Source of the DNA: Bactericera cockerelli
Taxonomy: Eukaryota; Arthropoda; Insecta; Hemiptera; Triozidae
Direction: 5' to 3'
Length of the DNA stretch: 64,000 nt
NCBI GenBank assembly: GCA_024516035.1
Contig: CM044959.1
Coordinates: forward strand, 25,857,644 to 25,921,643
Under the pieces are notes generated by a model that had not been told where the DNA came from, ran no database searches, and saw only the letters and a program-made list of their open reading frames with translations. Shown here piece after piece: positions 42,975 through 54,426 of the stretch (its first letter is position 1; every line of letters begins with the position of its first letter). The position numbers and the translations under genes are program-made.

Positions 42975-43200
42975 ATTTTTTATTTAGAATTTCTACGGGA
43001 TCTAACCCATTTTACAATAATTGGCCCTACAAAAAGAAAAAACTTAAAACTTACATAAATAAACATAAAATACAAAATTAAACTTGAACTAAGTAAATGT
43101 CATGTACGACATAGGCTAGAGTACATACTATAGTTTTGTAATTTACAAGAAAATCCAGGTTGAGATAATATAGGTTTATACAACACTCATTGCCTGTCAA
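42975..43200. repeat. Probable retroelement tail, minus orientation
   Basis: TTTATTTAGAATTTCTACGG, GATCTAACCCATTTTACAAT, A-rich centre and TTGCCTGTCAACCAAGGGCT are arranged like the repeats at 10080-10440. Diverged and tentative. Confidence 0.3.
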
Positions 43201-44469
43201 CCAAGGGCTCGATGAGGCTTTTGTTCTATGATTTTTAAAAAATAAACGGAGTGTCTATTATAGATACTTTATTATAAGTTAACGTTTGTTCTTTTTTTTT
43301 TTTTTTTTTACACTTTCCACGGTACATTCAAGTGAACCGTATGAATTTAAAACTTCATTTCAGCGAAAATTTACTGCTCGAAAATCATTTATATGACTCG
43401 CTTACGACGTTTAGTAAAGAAAGCAATCATAAGTCACAGATTGTCAAATTGTTTCCAGAAAGAAAACTTTCCTCTTTTGTTTCTTCTCTTTCTTTCTGTC
43501 GTGAAGAAAACTTTGTACAATCTATTTCTGAAAAAAGACATACAGAGTGGGCCTGGTAAATTTGTAAGAACAATATGAGGTATTTTTTTTTAGTTTTTTT
43601 CAAACGCTTTATTTATTTTAATTTCAAATATTATACAAAGCATTATTTCCAGGAAACTCTGGTTATAAATTAATATATTCCATATGATGTTTGGTTCAAA
43701 TTTTCCACTAGGTTGACTTGTGTTTTTTGTTTTCCCTTTGCTCCTTCTTTTAAGTATAAGAAAATCTTGTCTAATTCGGCATACTAGTCCTTGTTCTTTG
43801 TTGGTACATACGTTGGTACATACTCGTATGGTGTGTTTTGTGTCAGTCAGCGAAATGTGTGAAACTTTCTTGCGTTCTAAGGGCAAAATTAATAAAATTG
43901 AGATCTTAATCATGACTTGCATTAATTTCGCCCTAAATCCTTCCTAGTTTTCCTTGGATTACTTGTCGTATGCTATGTTGAAATTAATATATAAAAAACT
44001 TCTTTAAATTTCTGTTTAAAATATCAATATTTTTAATGTATATTACGTCAGTATGTATAATGTATATTACTTCGGTGCACGTGTCTATCAATAAATAACC
44101 TCATTTAATGCACTCCCTAAGGGTATCGATCATCACTGCATAATGATGATGAAACCATACTAACTTATAAATTATATTCGTCTCGTCATAAGTTTTGGAT
44201 ATTGGTATTTTTTTTAAATAACTCTACTATTATAATTGAAAAATAGACATTCAGGAAAACATATATTTTACATGTCATAACTTTTAAATATGTAACTGTT
44301 AAAATATAAACTTCCTTAAAATGGATTTTATTAATAAATAAAATGATGTTCCATCACATTCAGATAACTCCTCGAAAGTCTCTCGTGTAGAACTTGTTGA
44401 TAATCTGAAAATGAAAGTACCCTGAACAAGAATTATGAAACTGAAAAAGAACTTAATTGTTCAAGTTTT

Positions 44470-44763
44470 CAATTGTTTGAAGATTGTAAGAGTGTGTCTA
44501 TCCAAACTAAACTTCTAGATCCCTTAAATAAGAAAAAGTTGAAGACTCGTCATTCCAAGAAAACGGTTCTGGCGACTTTTCAAAAAGTCCAAATATTTTT
44601 CTATTGTTCAGTCGGAACCCCTGTGGATGGATATAAGAGAACTGAAGAGACCGGAATTGTTTTCTCTCATATCCAGGTTTATCTTATAAAGAGGTTATTT
44701 TCCTTTGTGGGGTGGTAAATTTGACCTGAATTTTTTTTTTCTTATATCCCAGGTTAAACTGTA
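44470..44763 (+). mobile_element. pogo/Tigger-like element end
   Basis: A degenerate frame (VSIQTKLLDPLNKKKLKTRH) runs into a block with ACCGGAATTGTTTTCTCTCA and ends CTTATATCCCAGGTTAAACT-G followed by TA. The inverse, CAGTTTAACCTGGGATATAAG, looks like a pogo-family terminus. The block recurs at 40190-40345. The coding part may be the C-terminal scrap of a transposase; unsure. Confidence 0.45.
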
Positions 44764-45518
44764 ATACAAAAATCGTACCTGTGTGTGATGAGAAAGAGTT
44801 CAAAATAAATTATTCAATTTGGCTAAAAAGTGCCAAAAATAACTTGGATGGTATTTTTTTTTTTCAAGTTCTGGTTAAGCTGGTATTCGAACAAAGGTTA
44901 TTGGGAACACAGAGCAGTCTTCTCAAAGATAAACCACAAGAATTGGCGTTTCCAAATCGGACCACACTTTTCTGGTATCTAATACGAGTAGAGTATAACT
45001 AAAACAGACTATAAAAGCCACGAGGAGTAAACCAACAACATGACAATAGTATTCTAGTGTCAACTGCTCGCTAGAGATATAAGCTAACATTATACACCCA
45101 TTACCCTCGGGATTTGCAAATGCTGTGTCATTGAATTCCGAGATGTATTGAAATGGTAAAACCCGAAACCAAAGGGTTGAGAGCCTGCCAGAGTGCGGTG
45201 TAGAGGTTTTGACGCTCGATTAAACACAAAAACCGAAATTTTTGAAAAAATAATAATTGCAAGAGGGGGAGATGCAGGTCGCTCCACAGGGGGTAGGATT
45301 TGAATAACAGGAGTCCTGTCCCTAGCTGGTGCCCTGGCATGCATCCGAATCAGGGACACTTCCTTGACACTACAGGTCAAAATCTGCATTGCTTCCTCAT
45401 TTGATCCAATTCTTCCCCAATGAGAGATTTGTTTTGAATTATTTGAGTCTGTTTCAGGGTAAGCTAGATTTAAGCCCAAAATATATGAGACCTGTAAATC
45501 ATAACAATATACATACTA

Positions 45519-46807
45519 CATGGGTCATTAAGTTGTCGAACTAGGTAATAGAGCTAGACACTAGCGCGCTGTTTGTTTTGAAAACTTTTAGTACTAACGG
45601 TCATCAGTCATGTGTTGTGATTTTGTGCCCTGAAAATTATTTTTCTCTAAGCTATTACAAATTTAGTGAAGTTTCTATTGTTTACTTTTAAAATATGGAT
45701 AAAAACGAGTTTCGCGTCTTTATCAAACACTGTTTTTTGATGGGCAAAAATACTGTGGAAGCTCAAAAATGGTTAATAAAGTGTTATCCAAATGATTGTC
45801 CATCAAAAGGGACGATTTGTTGGTGGTATAGAGAATTTAAAAGTGGTAGATTATCCACCGAAGACAAAGACCGCTCAGGACGTCCTATTGAGGTCGCTCC
45901 ACCAGAAAACACTCAAAAAATGCTGAAAATCGTGAGAGCTGATCGCAAAGTTAAGTTACAAGAGATAGCTGACACTCTACAGATTTCAAAAGGTACTGTA
46001 TTTAAAATTTTACATGAAGAATTGGGTATGCAGAAGCTTTTGTCCAAGTGAGTGCCGCGTTTACTGACAGTTGACCAAAAACAACAACGTATTGATGATT
46101 CTGAGCATTGTTTGGAGCTGTTTAACAGAGACAGAAAGGATTTTTTCCGCCGATATATAACGATGGATGAGACGTGGATACACCACTATACTCCGGAATC
46201 GAAAAGAGCGTCAGCCGAATGGACAGGAGAGGGCGATATCCGACCAAAGCGTCCAAAGACACAAGAATCAGCTGGGAAGGTTATGGCTTCTATATTTTGG
46301 GACACAAATGGACTTTTGCTGATTGACTTTCTCCCAAAAGGTCAGAAGATAAACAGTGACTATTACATTGCCTTATTGGATCGGTTGAATGACGCTATCA
46401 AACAGAAAAGGCACCACATGGCAAGGAAAAAACCACTTTTTCACCAAGACAACGCTCCAATGCACAAGTCAATGAAAACGATGGCAAAATATTGAAGGAT
46501 TTGCGATTTGAATTGCTCCCACATCCCCCTTATTCACCAGACCTGGATCCATCTGACTACCACCTGTTCTCAGACCTGAAAAAAGAGCTCCAGGGAAAAA
46601 AAATTCGATCCGATGATGAAGTCATAGTCGCCACTGAAGCCTATTTTGAGGCAAAAGACAAAAACTTCTACAAAATATAAATCGAAAAATTGGAAAAGCG
46701 CTGGAATAATTGTATTGCCCTAAATGGAGACTATGTTGATGACTGAGGTAAAAATTTGCCAAAAAAACCTTCCTTTCACATTTAGTTCGACGACTTATTG
46801 ACCCATG
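45519..46807 (+). mobile_element. mariner transposon, nearly complete
   Basis: Inverted ends CATGGGTCATTAAGTTGTCG (45519 on) and CGACGACTTATTGACCCATG (ending 46807) differ at two positions. The left flank is TA; the right flank reads TG, so the expected TA duplication has decayed. The 1289-bp length fits a full mariner. The interior holds a three-piece transposase frame. Confidence 0.92.
45695..46680 (+). pseudogene. mariner transposase, broken by one stop and one frameshift
   Basis: The transposase cuts and pastes the element by its DDE/D catalytic core. The N-terminal helix-turn-helix region is in 45695-46051 (MDKNEFRVFIKHCFLMGKNT, then a second helix set with LQEIADTLQISKGTVFKILH). A TGA at 46049-46051 interrupts it before the VPRLLT block. 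The catalytic part follows at 46052-46495 with TMDETW (first Asp) and FHQDNAPMH (second Asp). A frameshift near 46490 moves the C-terminus to 46492-46680, with HPPYSPDLDPSDYHLF carrying the third Asp. D, D and D spacing fits the mariner DD34D type. Only two lesions suggests a fairly young copy. Confidence 0.9.
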
Positions 46808-48340
46808 TGTTATGTATTGTTTAGTTACTTTGACACCTTTAAAAATATATGTACGCAAAAAGTATGAAAAATATATTTAGTTAATTTTTTTGCAAACCGT
46901 TCGCCTTTCAACAAACAAACACTAAAGTTTAACTATTGATTTAACATTCGTATCAAAACTCTCATGCCTTAAAACTAAGTAATTTTACCATTAATTTTTG
47001 TATGTGTTCTTCACAACCCCACCACAATACCTTGGAGTCAGAATTCAGTTACTTTTCTTTCTTTTTTATCTACTTGAAATTTTGTTTTTTTTACAAGAAG
47101 CTCGTTGGTACGGCTCGTTTTTTTTGTAAAAATGGAAGGTTTTCAAGACAACGTATAAATGATTCAGCTTTCCTCTGCAAGTTTTGGAATTTCAGACCGT
47201 CAGTAATTCCTAATCGACTACCGCGATTCCGCCAAAAGTATTTTTAAAAGAAAAACTGAGCTTAAATTATTATTGTAACTGCCTCCTCACGCATTCAAGC
47301 CCAATCTTGTCTTGTCACTTTTTTCCAAAAATATTTCCACGTCTTCTTTTGCGCCTAGTCTAGTGTACTGGTTCCTTTTTCTTTCACAAACAATATGGGA
47401 TGAAGTCATGTGCAGTGTGCTCCTCTCCTCTTTACATGCAGATCCTAGTGCATAACATCTGCGAGCCTTTTCACAGAATCCTCAATGGTAGTTTTCAGTG
47501 TTTCCTATCAGATCAGATAGAAGATAGACATCCTCAAGTTTGTGTACCTTAGCCTAGAGTGCAGGTATCGAGTTCTATTTGCAAATAAGTGCTTGGAGAT
47601 GTTTATCTTGTGCGATATTTCCATTAGAAATGAAGTGACTGGTTCCGAGTTCCTGTTGGATTGTACAAACATGCTTTTGTGATTTTTATTTCTTTTATTA
47701 TTTTCGTGTATTTTTTCACGTATTATGCATTTTGTTATTCTATTTCTGTGAGCAATCAGTTTTTTAAATTGTGTTTTTTTTTGTATATTTTATAAATGAT
47801 CTTTTCATGGATTGACAAGTTTTTTGAATGATTTGTTTATTAGATAAAAGAAGATTCAAACAATGGAATTGGAGTGCCCAAGGTAATTTTCTATTCTTAG
47901 AAAGGATAATTGAGAGTTTCAGAAATAATTTTTATATACATTACAGGTATCAAATAAAATAATGTACCCAACAAACGTATTATAGTTGCTATGTACAACA
48001 ATCATTACATAGATTTCAATCAAGATATGCTTATACATATAGCTGACTGAGACTTGAAAAAACATTTGGAATTAGAATTATTAGCAATGATTGCAATCTA
48101 CAACTGTATGAAAATAGCCAAAAGATATAACTAGATCACATCTGATTCCCCGATCTATTTAATTGGAATCGTGGATAAAATCTCAGGAAGAGATAGGTGC
48201 CATAGTTTATTTTTGACGCGGGATGAAAGTAACCCATTAAATACCAGTACACTACCTAGGAAAAAAAATCCCCGATCTATTGAATCCCTCACGCACCTCT
48301 GTCGTATTTCCTTGCCCTGCGCGTGAAATCGTAATCTTAC
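46808..48340. other. AT-rich region, tentative small plus-strand exons only
   Basis: 47442-47552 follows an excellent acceptor (CTCCTCTCCTCTTTACATGCAG) and is open for 36 codons in one frame (ILVHNICEPFHRILN onward) to a stop. 47844-47882 is a 39-bp candidate exon, listed separately. Nothing else is recognised. Confidence 0.25.
47844..47882 (+). CDS. Candidate 39-bp coding microexon
   Basis: Acceptor GATTTGTTTATTAG and donor CCCAAG|GTAATT. Encodes IKEDSNNGIGVPK in phase 0/0. Would join in phase with 51173-51219. Too short to judge; not recognised. Confidence 0.15.
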
Positions 48341-48400
48341 CAATCTGTTGACAACTCCCTCGCTCAGTACTCTCAGTAGAAATGTCACGTTAGCCATCTG
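48341..48400 (-). CDS. Putative coding exon, unrecognised protein
   Basis: On the minus strand 60 bp encode QMANVTFLLRVLSEGVVNRL in phase 0/0, followed by donor AGATTG|GTAAGA. Acceptor GGTCGGGGCCCAG lacks a good pyrimidine tract; the AG three bases later would also keep frame. It fits after 49283-49432 with an 882-bp intron. Confidence 0.3.
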
Positions 48401-48529
48401 CTGGGCCCCGACCCAAGTCAAGGAACTTGTCGAGAAACACAAGGCCGAACGTCTGCTCTGACCGTTAAACCCTTCTCGTCTTCGCCCTCGGTTTGCTCTG
48501 TATGGAGCCCAGGAAGTCATGAAACTATT

Positions 48530-48700
48530 TTTTTTTTTTTTTTAAGCTTTAGATGACCAAGTACAATAGTAACAGTATAACATTAAGAAAAAAAAAACAA
48601 AAAAATGACAAAATAAATAAATAAAAAAGAAAATAATAATATTGTCCTACCTAAAGGGCGGGTTATTGCCTGTGGCAATGTCTTCCTCCCAACCCTTATA
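48530..48700 (-). mobile_element. Retroelement-tail repeat (TTGCCTGTGGCAAT core)
   Basis: T-run, AAGCTTTAGATGACC, A-rich middle, CTACCTAAAGGGCGGGTTAT, TTGCCTGTGGCAATGTCTTC. Closest to the first unit at 10080-10260. Confidence 0.6.
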
Positions 48701-49282
48701 ATTAATCTGAATGTCACCCAAACTATTCTGCAGTTCGGGTGACATTCAGAACCATTTTTTGATGAAGTGGTCATTTGATTTTTCAAGTCATAATGGGCTG
48801 ACACTTTTTAGCGTCCAACTATCGGTCGAAATTTACTCACATTCACAACTTTTGGGCTACTATGTGATCGTTCCTCGGAGCAACGTAGATGTCGTAAGCA
48901 CTTGAACGTGTACGTCGAATGTTGTATACTAGTATTTTATTTAGTCATTTTAGACTACCAAAAGAAGGAAGGAAGGCCATTGCAGTTCGGACGTTAACTG
49001 CCTTTGAAATGGTTTTTCTTTGTCTGCGAATTTTAATCGCTTTCGTTTCTTTTCTTTTGTAGTCGAGGTCCAATTCATCTTTCAAAATCTATAGAGAAAA
49101 ATGTAATACATTATTTTTTATTCATTTCTGATGAATATGAAGAAAAAAAATAATGCGGATTTTCAATTTACAAACCAGATCATGCCTTGGGGTTGCAATG
49201 GGTTGACGCTCTTAATGTGTTCGCACGTTAGCAAAAAGTCATAACATTTCCTCATAATACAATCATAAGCCAGGGCACTCAC

Positions 49283-49432
49283 CTTTGTATTGTGTTCTTT
49301 ACTCTGCAGCTCGCAGTAAACTTGTGCAAAGTTCAGCTCACTTTCAAATATGTTTTCAGTTCTTTCTGTTTCATATCCAGAATTGAAAAGGTCTTTGTAT
49401 TCAAGTCGTAACTTACAGAGTCCGTCCGCCAT
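49283..49432 (-). CDS. Putative first coding exon, unrecognised protein
   Basis: On the minus strand, ATG in TTTATGGCGG starts a 50-codon frame: MADGLCKLRLEYKDLFNSGY, then ETERTENIFESELNFAQVYC, then ELQSKEHNTK. It ends exactly at a strong donor, AAAG|GTGAGT, in phase 0. Composition (charged, helical) looks like genuine protein. The open frame extends three ways without a family match. Downstream candidates in phase are 48341-48400 and 39332-39553. No promoter motif could be identified upstream (49433-49560). Confidence 0.4.
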
Positions 49433-50919
49433 AAATATAAGAATATATTGGAGCTTGACACACAAAAAACGTCACCTGACCTCTACCCTTCACAATATGC
49501 TGGTCCAAAATCTTCTTTCCAATTTGCATATTCGATCATTTCTGAATGTTAATGAGGTGTCGAATTGACTTTGTACGTCCAGAAAGAGTTGATAGGTCTC
49601 GACTTGATGATCCTCTCGTCTTGACTGAGAAGTTAGTCTCATAAAAAACAAGACGAGCTCAGAAAGATTTCAGTCGCGTGCCAGGTATCAACTTCAGAAC
49701 AAACTCCATAGTAAACTTGATTGCACCTGATTGCCCTCAAGTTATTCGACTCAACAGTTGTGAGAGGCAGACAATCTTTAACGTCCAAACCAGTGATACC
49801 AATGCTGCCTTGTTTAGAAGTGGAACCAACTTTTTTTTTACCACGATCACAGGAAGCAGATTATGAAAACTTTATTTCTTTTACAATTCAATGGGGAATG
49901 CTGCCGCCATACTGGGTACTCTAGTCGTTCTAATACTTCATGAGATTTTCACCTTTTTAATTAAGACTTACTAATTTTACTTATACACACAGAGTTGAAA
50001 TTTTCAATATTTTTAAATGTTTTGAAGAAATATGCTAATGTAAAAAACACTGTAACACAAATGTAGACTTGAAACACCCTGTATTTGTGTCGATGGAGAT
50101 TTTTTCGGTTGTACATAAGGTGGTCTGCACTTTTTTGTAGCTGTTGCAAAAACCCAACAGGTGTTTCTGTTAATTCGGTATCATTGTTAGATTTGTTTAG
50201 TAAGTTGTTGTGCTGGAGTTTTTGGTTGTGAATGTATGTACTTTCATTTTGATTGAATCAGTGGTTGTCGCGTGTCGGAATATCCAGATGTTGGCTATGT
50301 TCGAATACTACGAATCAATGAAATGTGCTTACAACAGATCTCTGGTTGTATTTTTGCTCGTATTGAGAAATAGGTTACAAGTTACAAGGAATTGTGAACT
50401 CCTAATTACTTACCAGAAGTATCATTGAAACTGAAGGGTTTTTTTAAATGTTTAACTCATTCATGTAAGCACACACTGATCATTGCAGTATCTCCGTAAT
50501 GGTACAGTAATTATGTACAATATGTACATACATATACATGTGTACAATATAGAAAGCTGAAATTTTGCACTTGGTTTTCCTCCCTTGGTGTCGATACTCG
50601 CGAATGTGCGAGATTTTCCTTCTCAATTAGGATTCCCAGACTAACAACCTCTGCGGCAACGAATTGCTGTGGGATTGCGTTACTGGATTTATTTTTGGGA
50701 CCTAATTTAGAGTCGTACATGTAGATTTGGTGATGAAATATTACTATCACAAAGTCATTGTTAATACATTCTATTACTATGTGTATTGATGGTTCTTTCT
50801 AATGCATTAATATTATTAAATAAATTTATCTTACTCAATAATTCTATATTATTCAATATTTTTATTATATTAAAAAAGCAACTTCTTGTCCTTGAATTGA
50901 ATTAAATTCGGCTTTCTAA
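49433..50919. other. No recognised feature
   Basis: Frames at 49678-49924 overlap in two frames and look like chance. AT-rich, no repeat copies matched. Confidence 0.35.
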
Positions 50920-51081
50920 AACAAAGCCCATACCTGGGACTCGCAACTCCAAACTCTGGGTTGTGACCACTGGCTTGAACATGAAGCAACAGGAAGACAG
51001 GATCCTGATTTCAATCTGATTGCTGAGCGGATTGCGCAAATAGATTTGCTACCCGCATTCCCGCCCCGCATAGGGACATGA
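50920..51081 (+). pseudogene. Coding-like fragment, unrecognised
   Basis: A 53-codon plus-strand frame without Met contains TWDSQLQTLGCDHWLEHEAT and RQDPDFNLIAERIAQIDLLP, then stops at TGA 51079. A neighbouring frame continues RDMIEIFDTALAYAPQVPVS. The protein-like composition across a frame change suggests an old coding fragment (transposon or pseudogene) or unresolved exons. The antisense frame is Ser-rich and less plausible. Confidence 0.3.
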
Positions 51082-51172
51082 TTGAGATATTCGACACTGC
51101 CCTGGCGTACGCACCACAAGTACCTGTTTCCCCTGCGTCACATGTTTCATTGTTCTTCCTCCTCCCTTGCAG

Positions 51173-51219
51173 TACATTGACATGTTAGCTATCGGCCAGT
51201 CCAGTATCATCAGCATGAT
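51173..51219 (+). CDS. Putative 47-bp internal coding exon
   Basis: Acceptor TTCTTCCTCCTCCCTTGCAG is excellent and donor ATGAT|GTAAGT matches consensus. Only one frame is open: YIDMLAIGQSSIISM plus two bases. Incoming phase 0, outgoing phase 2. A phase-compatible candidate follows at 61206-61255. Not recognised; the best-supported plus-strand exon outside SMARCAD1. Confidence 0.4.
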
Positions 51220-53237
51220 GTAAGTACCTGGCTCTATGTATGTAGCCAAACGCATCATGATGGAGAGACCACTTCATATCTTACATATTGTTTGTGTACA
51301 TAACATATTGTATACATAAGCATGAATTCGTTAATATAATACAGTTGTATGTTCGGATCCAATGAATATGTACCTACATGACCATATTCTATACAAGAGC
51401 ATTAATTCATTAATAAAAATACAGTTGTATGTTGAGATCCAGTAGTGATTGATAACATGCGCCCAATGGCCCACCTGTACAACTGACAAGGAAGAAGAAT
51501 GCAGAAAAAAGCAGGACCAAAGTCTTCTTTATGTCCACCCATGATGACGTTTTACATGCGTTCGTCAGTTTTAAACTCCTTTTCTGCACATGAATTTAGT
51601 TGTATTCAACATTTCATGTCAAACCGACAACATCTTTTCTTGGTTTGTTATTTTGTTTTTTGGAAACATGATAAACAAAGTCTTCAACCGTTTTTGAAGC
51701 CTTGGAAATATGCTAATGAAGACCGTTTCAATGTGGAAATATTATTCCCATGTCTTACCAATTGAAGATTAATGTTGATACCATGCAATAAAGTCAATAA
51801 ATTGTATCTAGTTTTTTGAAAAGGGTTACATTAAATGTCACTTAACATTTGCTTAAGCTGTCTTGGACAGTAATGTGAACATCAACTACATTTAATTTAC
51901 TTTGTTTTTTGGGTTCAATGCACTTGTTCGACATTTTTGGCCATTGTCTTATTTGAGGTTTCGAAAACTTTCCTGTTATGATTGGTAAGTTTTATTTATG
52001 CTGAATTCAGCAGTTCTATCAGAAATCATGAAAACATTATTTTTTATTATCTCTTTAATAAGAATGTTACTCTTACAGAGACATTGAATGTCACTGCTTA
52101 TTGATGACTCCTTCTCAATGCTAATATTCGTCTTTGTTAAGATTCTCTCTACCCTCCTATAGACTAGGGGCCCTTGTTACTATTTGCATGCTGAATTTGA
52201 TACTGCCAATATGGGAACTGACAAAGTCCTATTGTTGTTAACTAGAAGATCAGGTTTCCGTATCTCTGGCTGATCAGCTCTTATCTTTTGCTCCTGAATC
52301 CCTGAGACGCTAATAACTCGAGGACTCGTCAGCTAGAAAATTTCCAATACTTGTTGTGGATGTGAAAGCACAAGACCATGATAACATTCCTGTTCTGTCC
52401 TATATATCTGGTGCCGATTGTCAAGTAACAGTTATAATGAACCTTTTTTTTAAATCATAAATGAAATTAAAAGGATGTATTACCGATAAACACTGTGCTG
52501 GTATGTACCGTAATTATCTGGTGTGAGATGTAAGCAGAAATCCAAATGGCCAGGATTTAGCCATTGGATTTCTTTTTATTGAAATATTTATCATGCCACA
52601 CTCCATAGTGCCCATGCCCAACGATCGATCTACTATAATCCTATCATAATTATACCTGTCTATAGTGTGTCTATATTGATCGTGTAGTATTTCGAAATCT
52701 CTTTACCTTGCAGCACTCAGCAGGCGTATGTGAAAGAGTTATACCCAAAATTACCACCATGGCGAAATTTTGTCAAAAATTAAAATTAAAAAGTAAAATA
52801 TACCTCATTTTGTACGAAAAATTAAAAGCTTACCGTCTAAACTAGACATTTTTTACCTCTATTTCAAAGTTCATCACCATCAGAAAAAAAGCTAACTTCC
52901 GACTAAACCGGTTCCGCGTACCCCCGAGACACGAAGAGGCAGCGTGCTCTCCCTCTCTTGTGTGAGAGACGGGGTCTCTACCCTCCGGCAGGGTTGCGCA
53001 TGGCACTCGCACGCCAGGAAGGGCGGGGGGGCTCCCCTCCTGTGGGGGCTCGTGTGATGCCTCATGAGTCATGACCCCGCAGAAAATGTTGACCAGCGCG
53101 TCGGGTCAACTATGGTGAAGATACAAATTGCTCAAGAGGTTTCGATATTTCCAGAAGAAAAAAAAAATAGATCTGAGCAAAAAATATTTTTTTATTTTAC
53201 AAAAACGAACACAATAGTTTAATCATGACCTTAATCC
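51220..53237. other. Gene-poor region with a GC-rich island
   Basis: 52900-53110 is markedly GC- and CpG-richer than its surroundings and open on the minus strand (52842-53072), but the peptide is low-complexity (PPQEGSPPALPG) and unrecognised. The rest is AT-rich with nothing matched. Confidence 0.35.
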
Positions 53238-53365
53238 GATCTCAGTAGACTGATCAACGAATCGGAGCACTTGTAATCTGGAGACAGGTGGTTCGAGCAA
53301 AGATTTAGTAAATCGAGTTTGAATAATTGTGATATCACATCGTGATTTTAACACAAACTTGTAAC
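53238..53365 (+). mobile_element. SINE family B, diverged
   Basis: ATCTCAGTAGACTGATCAAC, ACTTGTAATCTGGAGACAGG, TGGTTCGAGCAAAGATTTAG, AAATCGAGTTTGAATAATTG. The 53366-54426 element sits in its tail. Confidence 0.65.
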
Positions 53366-54426
53366 TGAATCGGTACATGCAAAAACGACATCAATCACAT
53401 TTTTTTGGAAAATGGGGTTTTCATAAATTTTGGATCTCGGAAGGTAAACGCACAATTTTATATCAAAACCAAATCATTCTGCTACTCCCTTCCTATATAA
53501 ACACGTTTCTATAATTTTCGTTCCATGCAAGAACGACATAGATCCGGGATTGATGCGGTTCTTGCATGTAATCTGTAGAATTGGTGTATCCTGTCTGTGT
53601 GTGTGTGAACAGGATATCTCAAGAACGGTAAGAGCTAGAGACTTGAAATTTGGTATGAAAATCAATTTTATACACAAAACGTACCACAAAACTTTTGGTT
53701 GAAATTGGCCGCAAAATGCGGCCGCAGGGCCGCAAATATTGCCCGCAAGCGCCGCTTCTATGAATTGATTAAAGATACAAAAAAAGTTAGAGAACAACAT
53801 TTTCTTAGATTAAAAAAATAATAGGGGTCTCTTCATATCATTTTTTTGATATCTTCAACTTTTTGGACCTCGGCCCAAATTTACCGGTATCTTGGGGGGG
53901 ACCCGCTTTGACTAACTTTTTTAAACTTTTTTATTATTCATCCTAGATGGGGATTGTGACATATCAAATCCAATGATTTTGAGGTGCTGATTACGAATTT
54001 GGCATTGATTTGCAGCTGTTACCGTTGAGTCACGAGTGCCGGAGTTCAACTTCTTTTCGGGGATAAGGAAAGTCGTGTGATGTTTACACCACATTTTTTT
54101 TTTTATACATATAATTTTTATGATTCATATTTTTTTGTTTTTGTTTGAAATAACAATAAAATTCGAAGTGTACGTGTGTTATTATTTATAATATTTTCGA
54201 TATGTGCAAAAACAGCATCATTCCACGACCTTTGAACGGCTATTTATTTGAAATGGCACTACATATCTGACCAAAAATTATATAGAATGGTTTCTTTTGG
54301 TAAGTCCTTACGATTACATATTTTTTCTTTTTTTTCTTATGGACAAAAAATGAATGGGAAAGTTTTTTTTGATTTTCCAAAAGTTTACTCTTTTGGAATG
54401 ATGTCGTTTTTGCATGTACCGATTCA
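53366..54426. mobile_element. 1.06-kb element with 26-bp perfect inverted repeats
   Basis: Left end 53366-53391 (TGAATCGGTACATGCAAAAA, then CGACAT) and right end 54401-54426 are exact inverses. Related internal motifs occur at 53514-53530 and 54203-54220 (TGCAAGAACGACAT, TGTGCAAAAACAGCATC). The longest frame (53474-53800, minus) gives no recognised transposase. Superfamily unknown. Confidence 0.75.

Noticed and set aside
45090..45479. 129-codon minus-strand ORF as a gene
   Set aside because: No recognisable domain, no splice or start context, and overlapping frames are also open; likely chance.
48155..48520. Plus-strand fragment reading RNVTLAICWAPTQVKELVEK as an importin-alpha-like ARM repeat
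   Set aside because: Similarity is limited to a few residues and stops flank it. The minus-strand reading ends at a good donor and is preferred, though only weakly.
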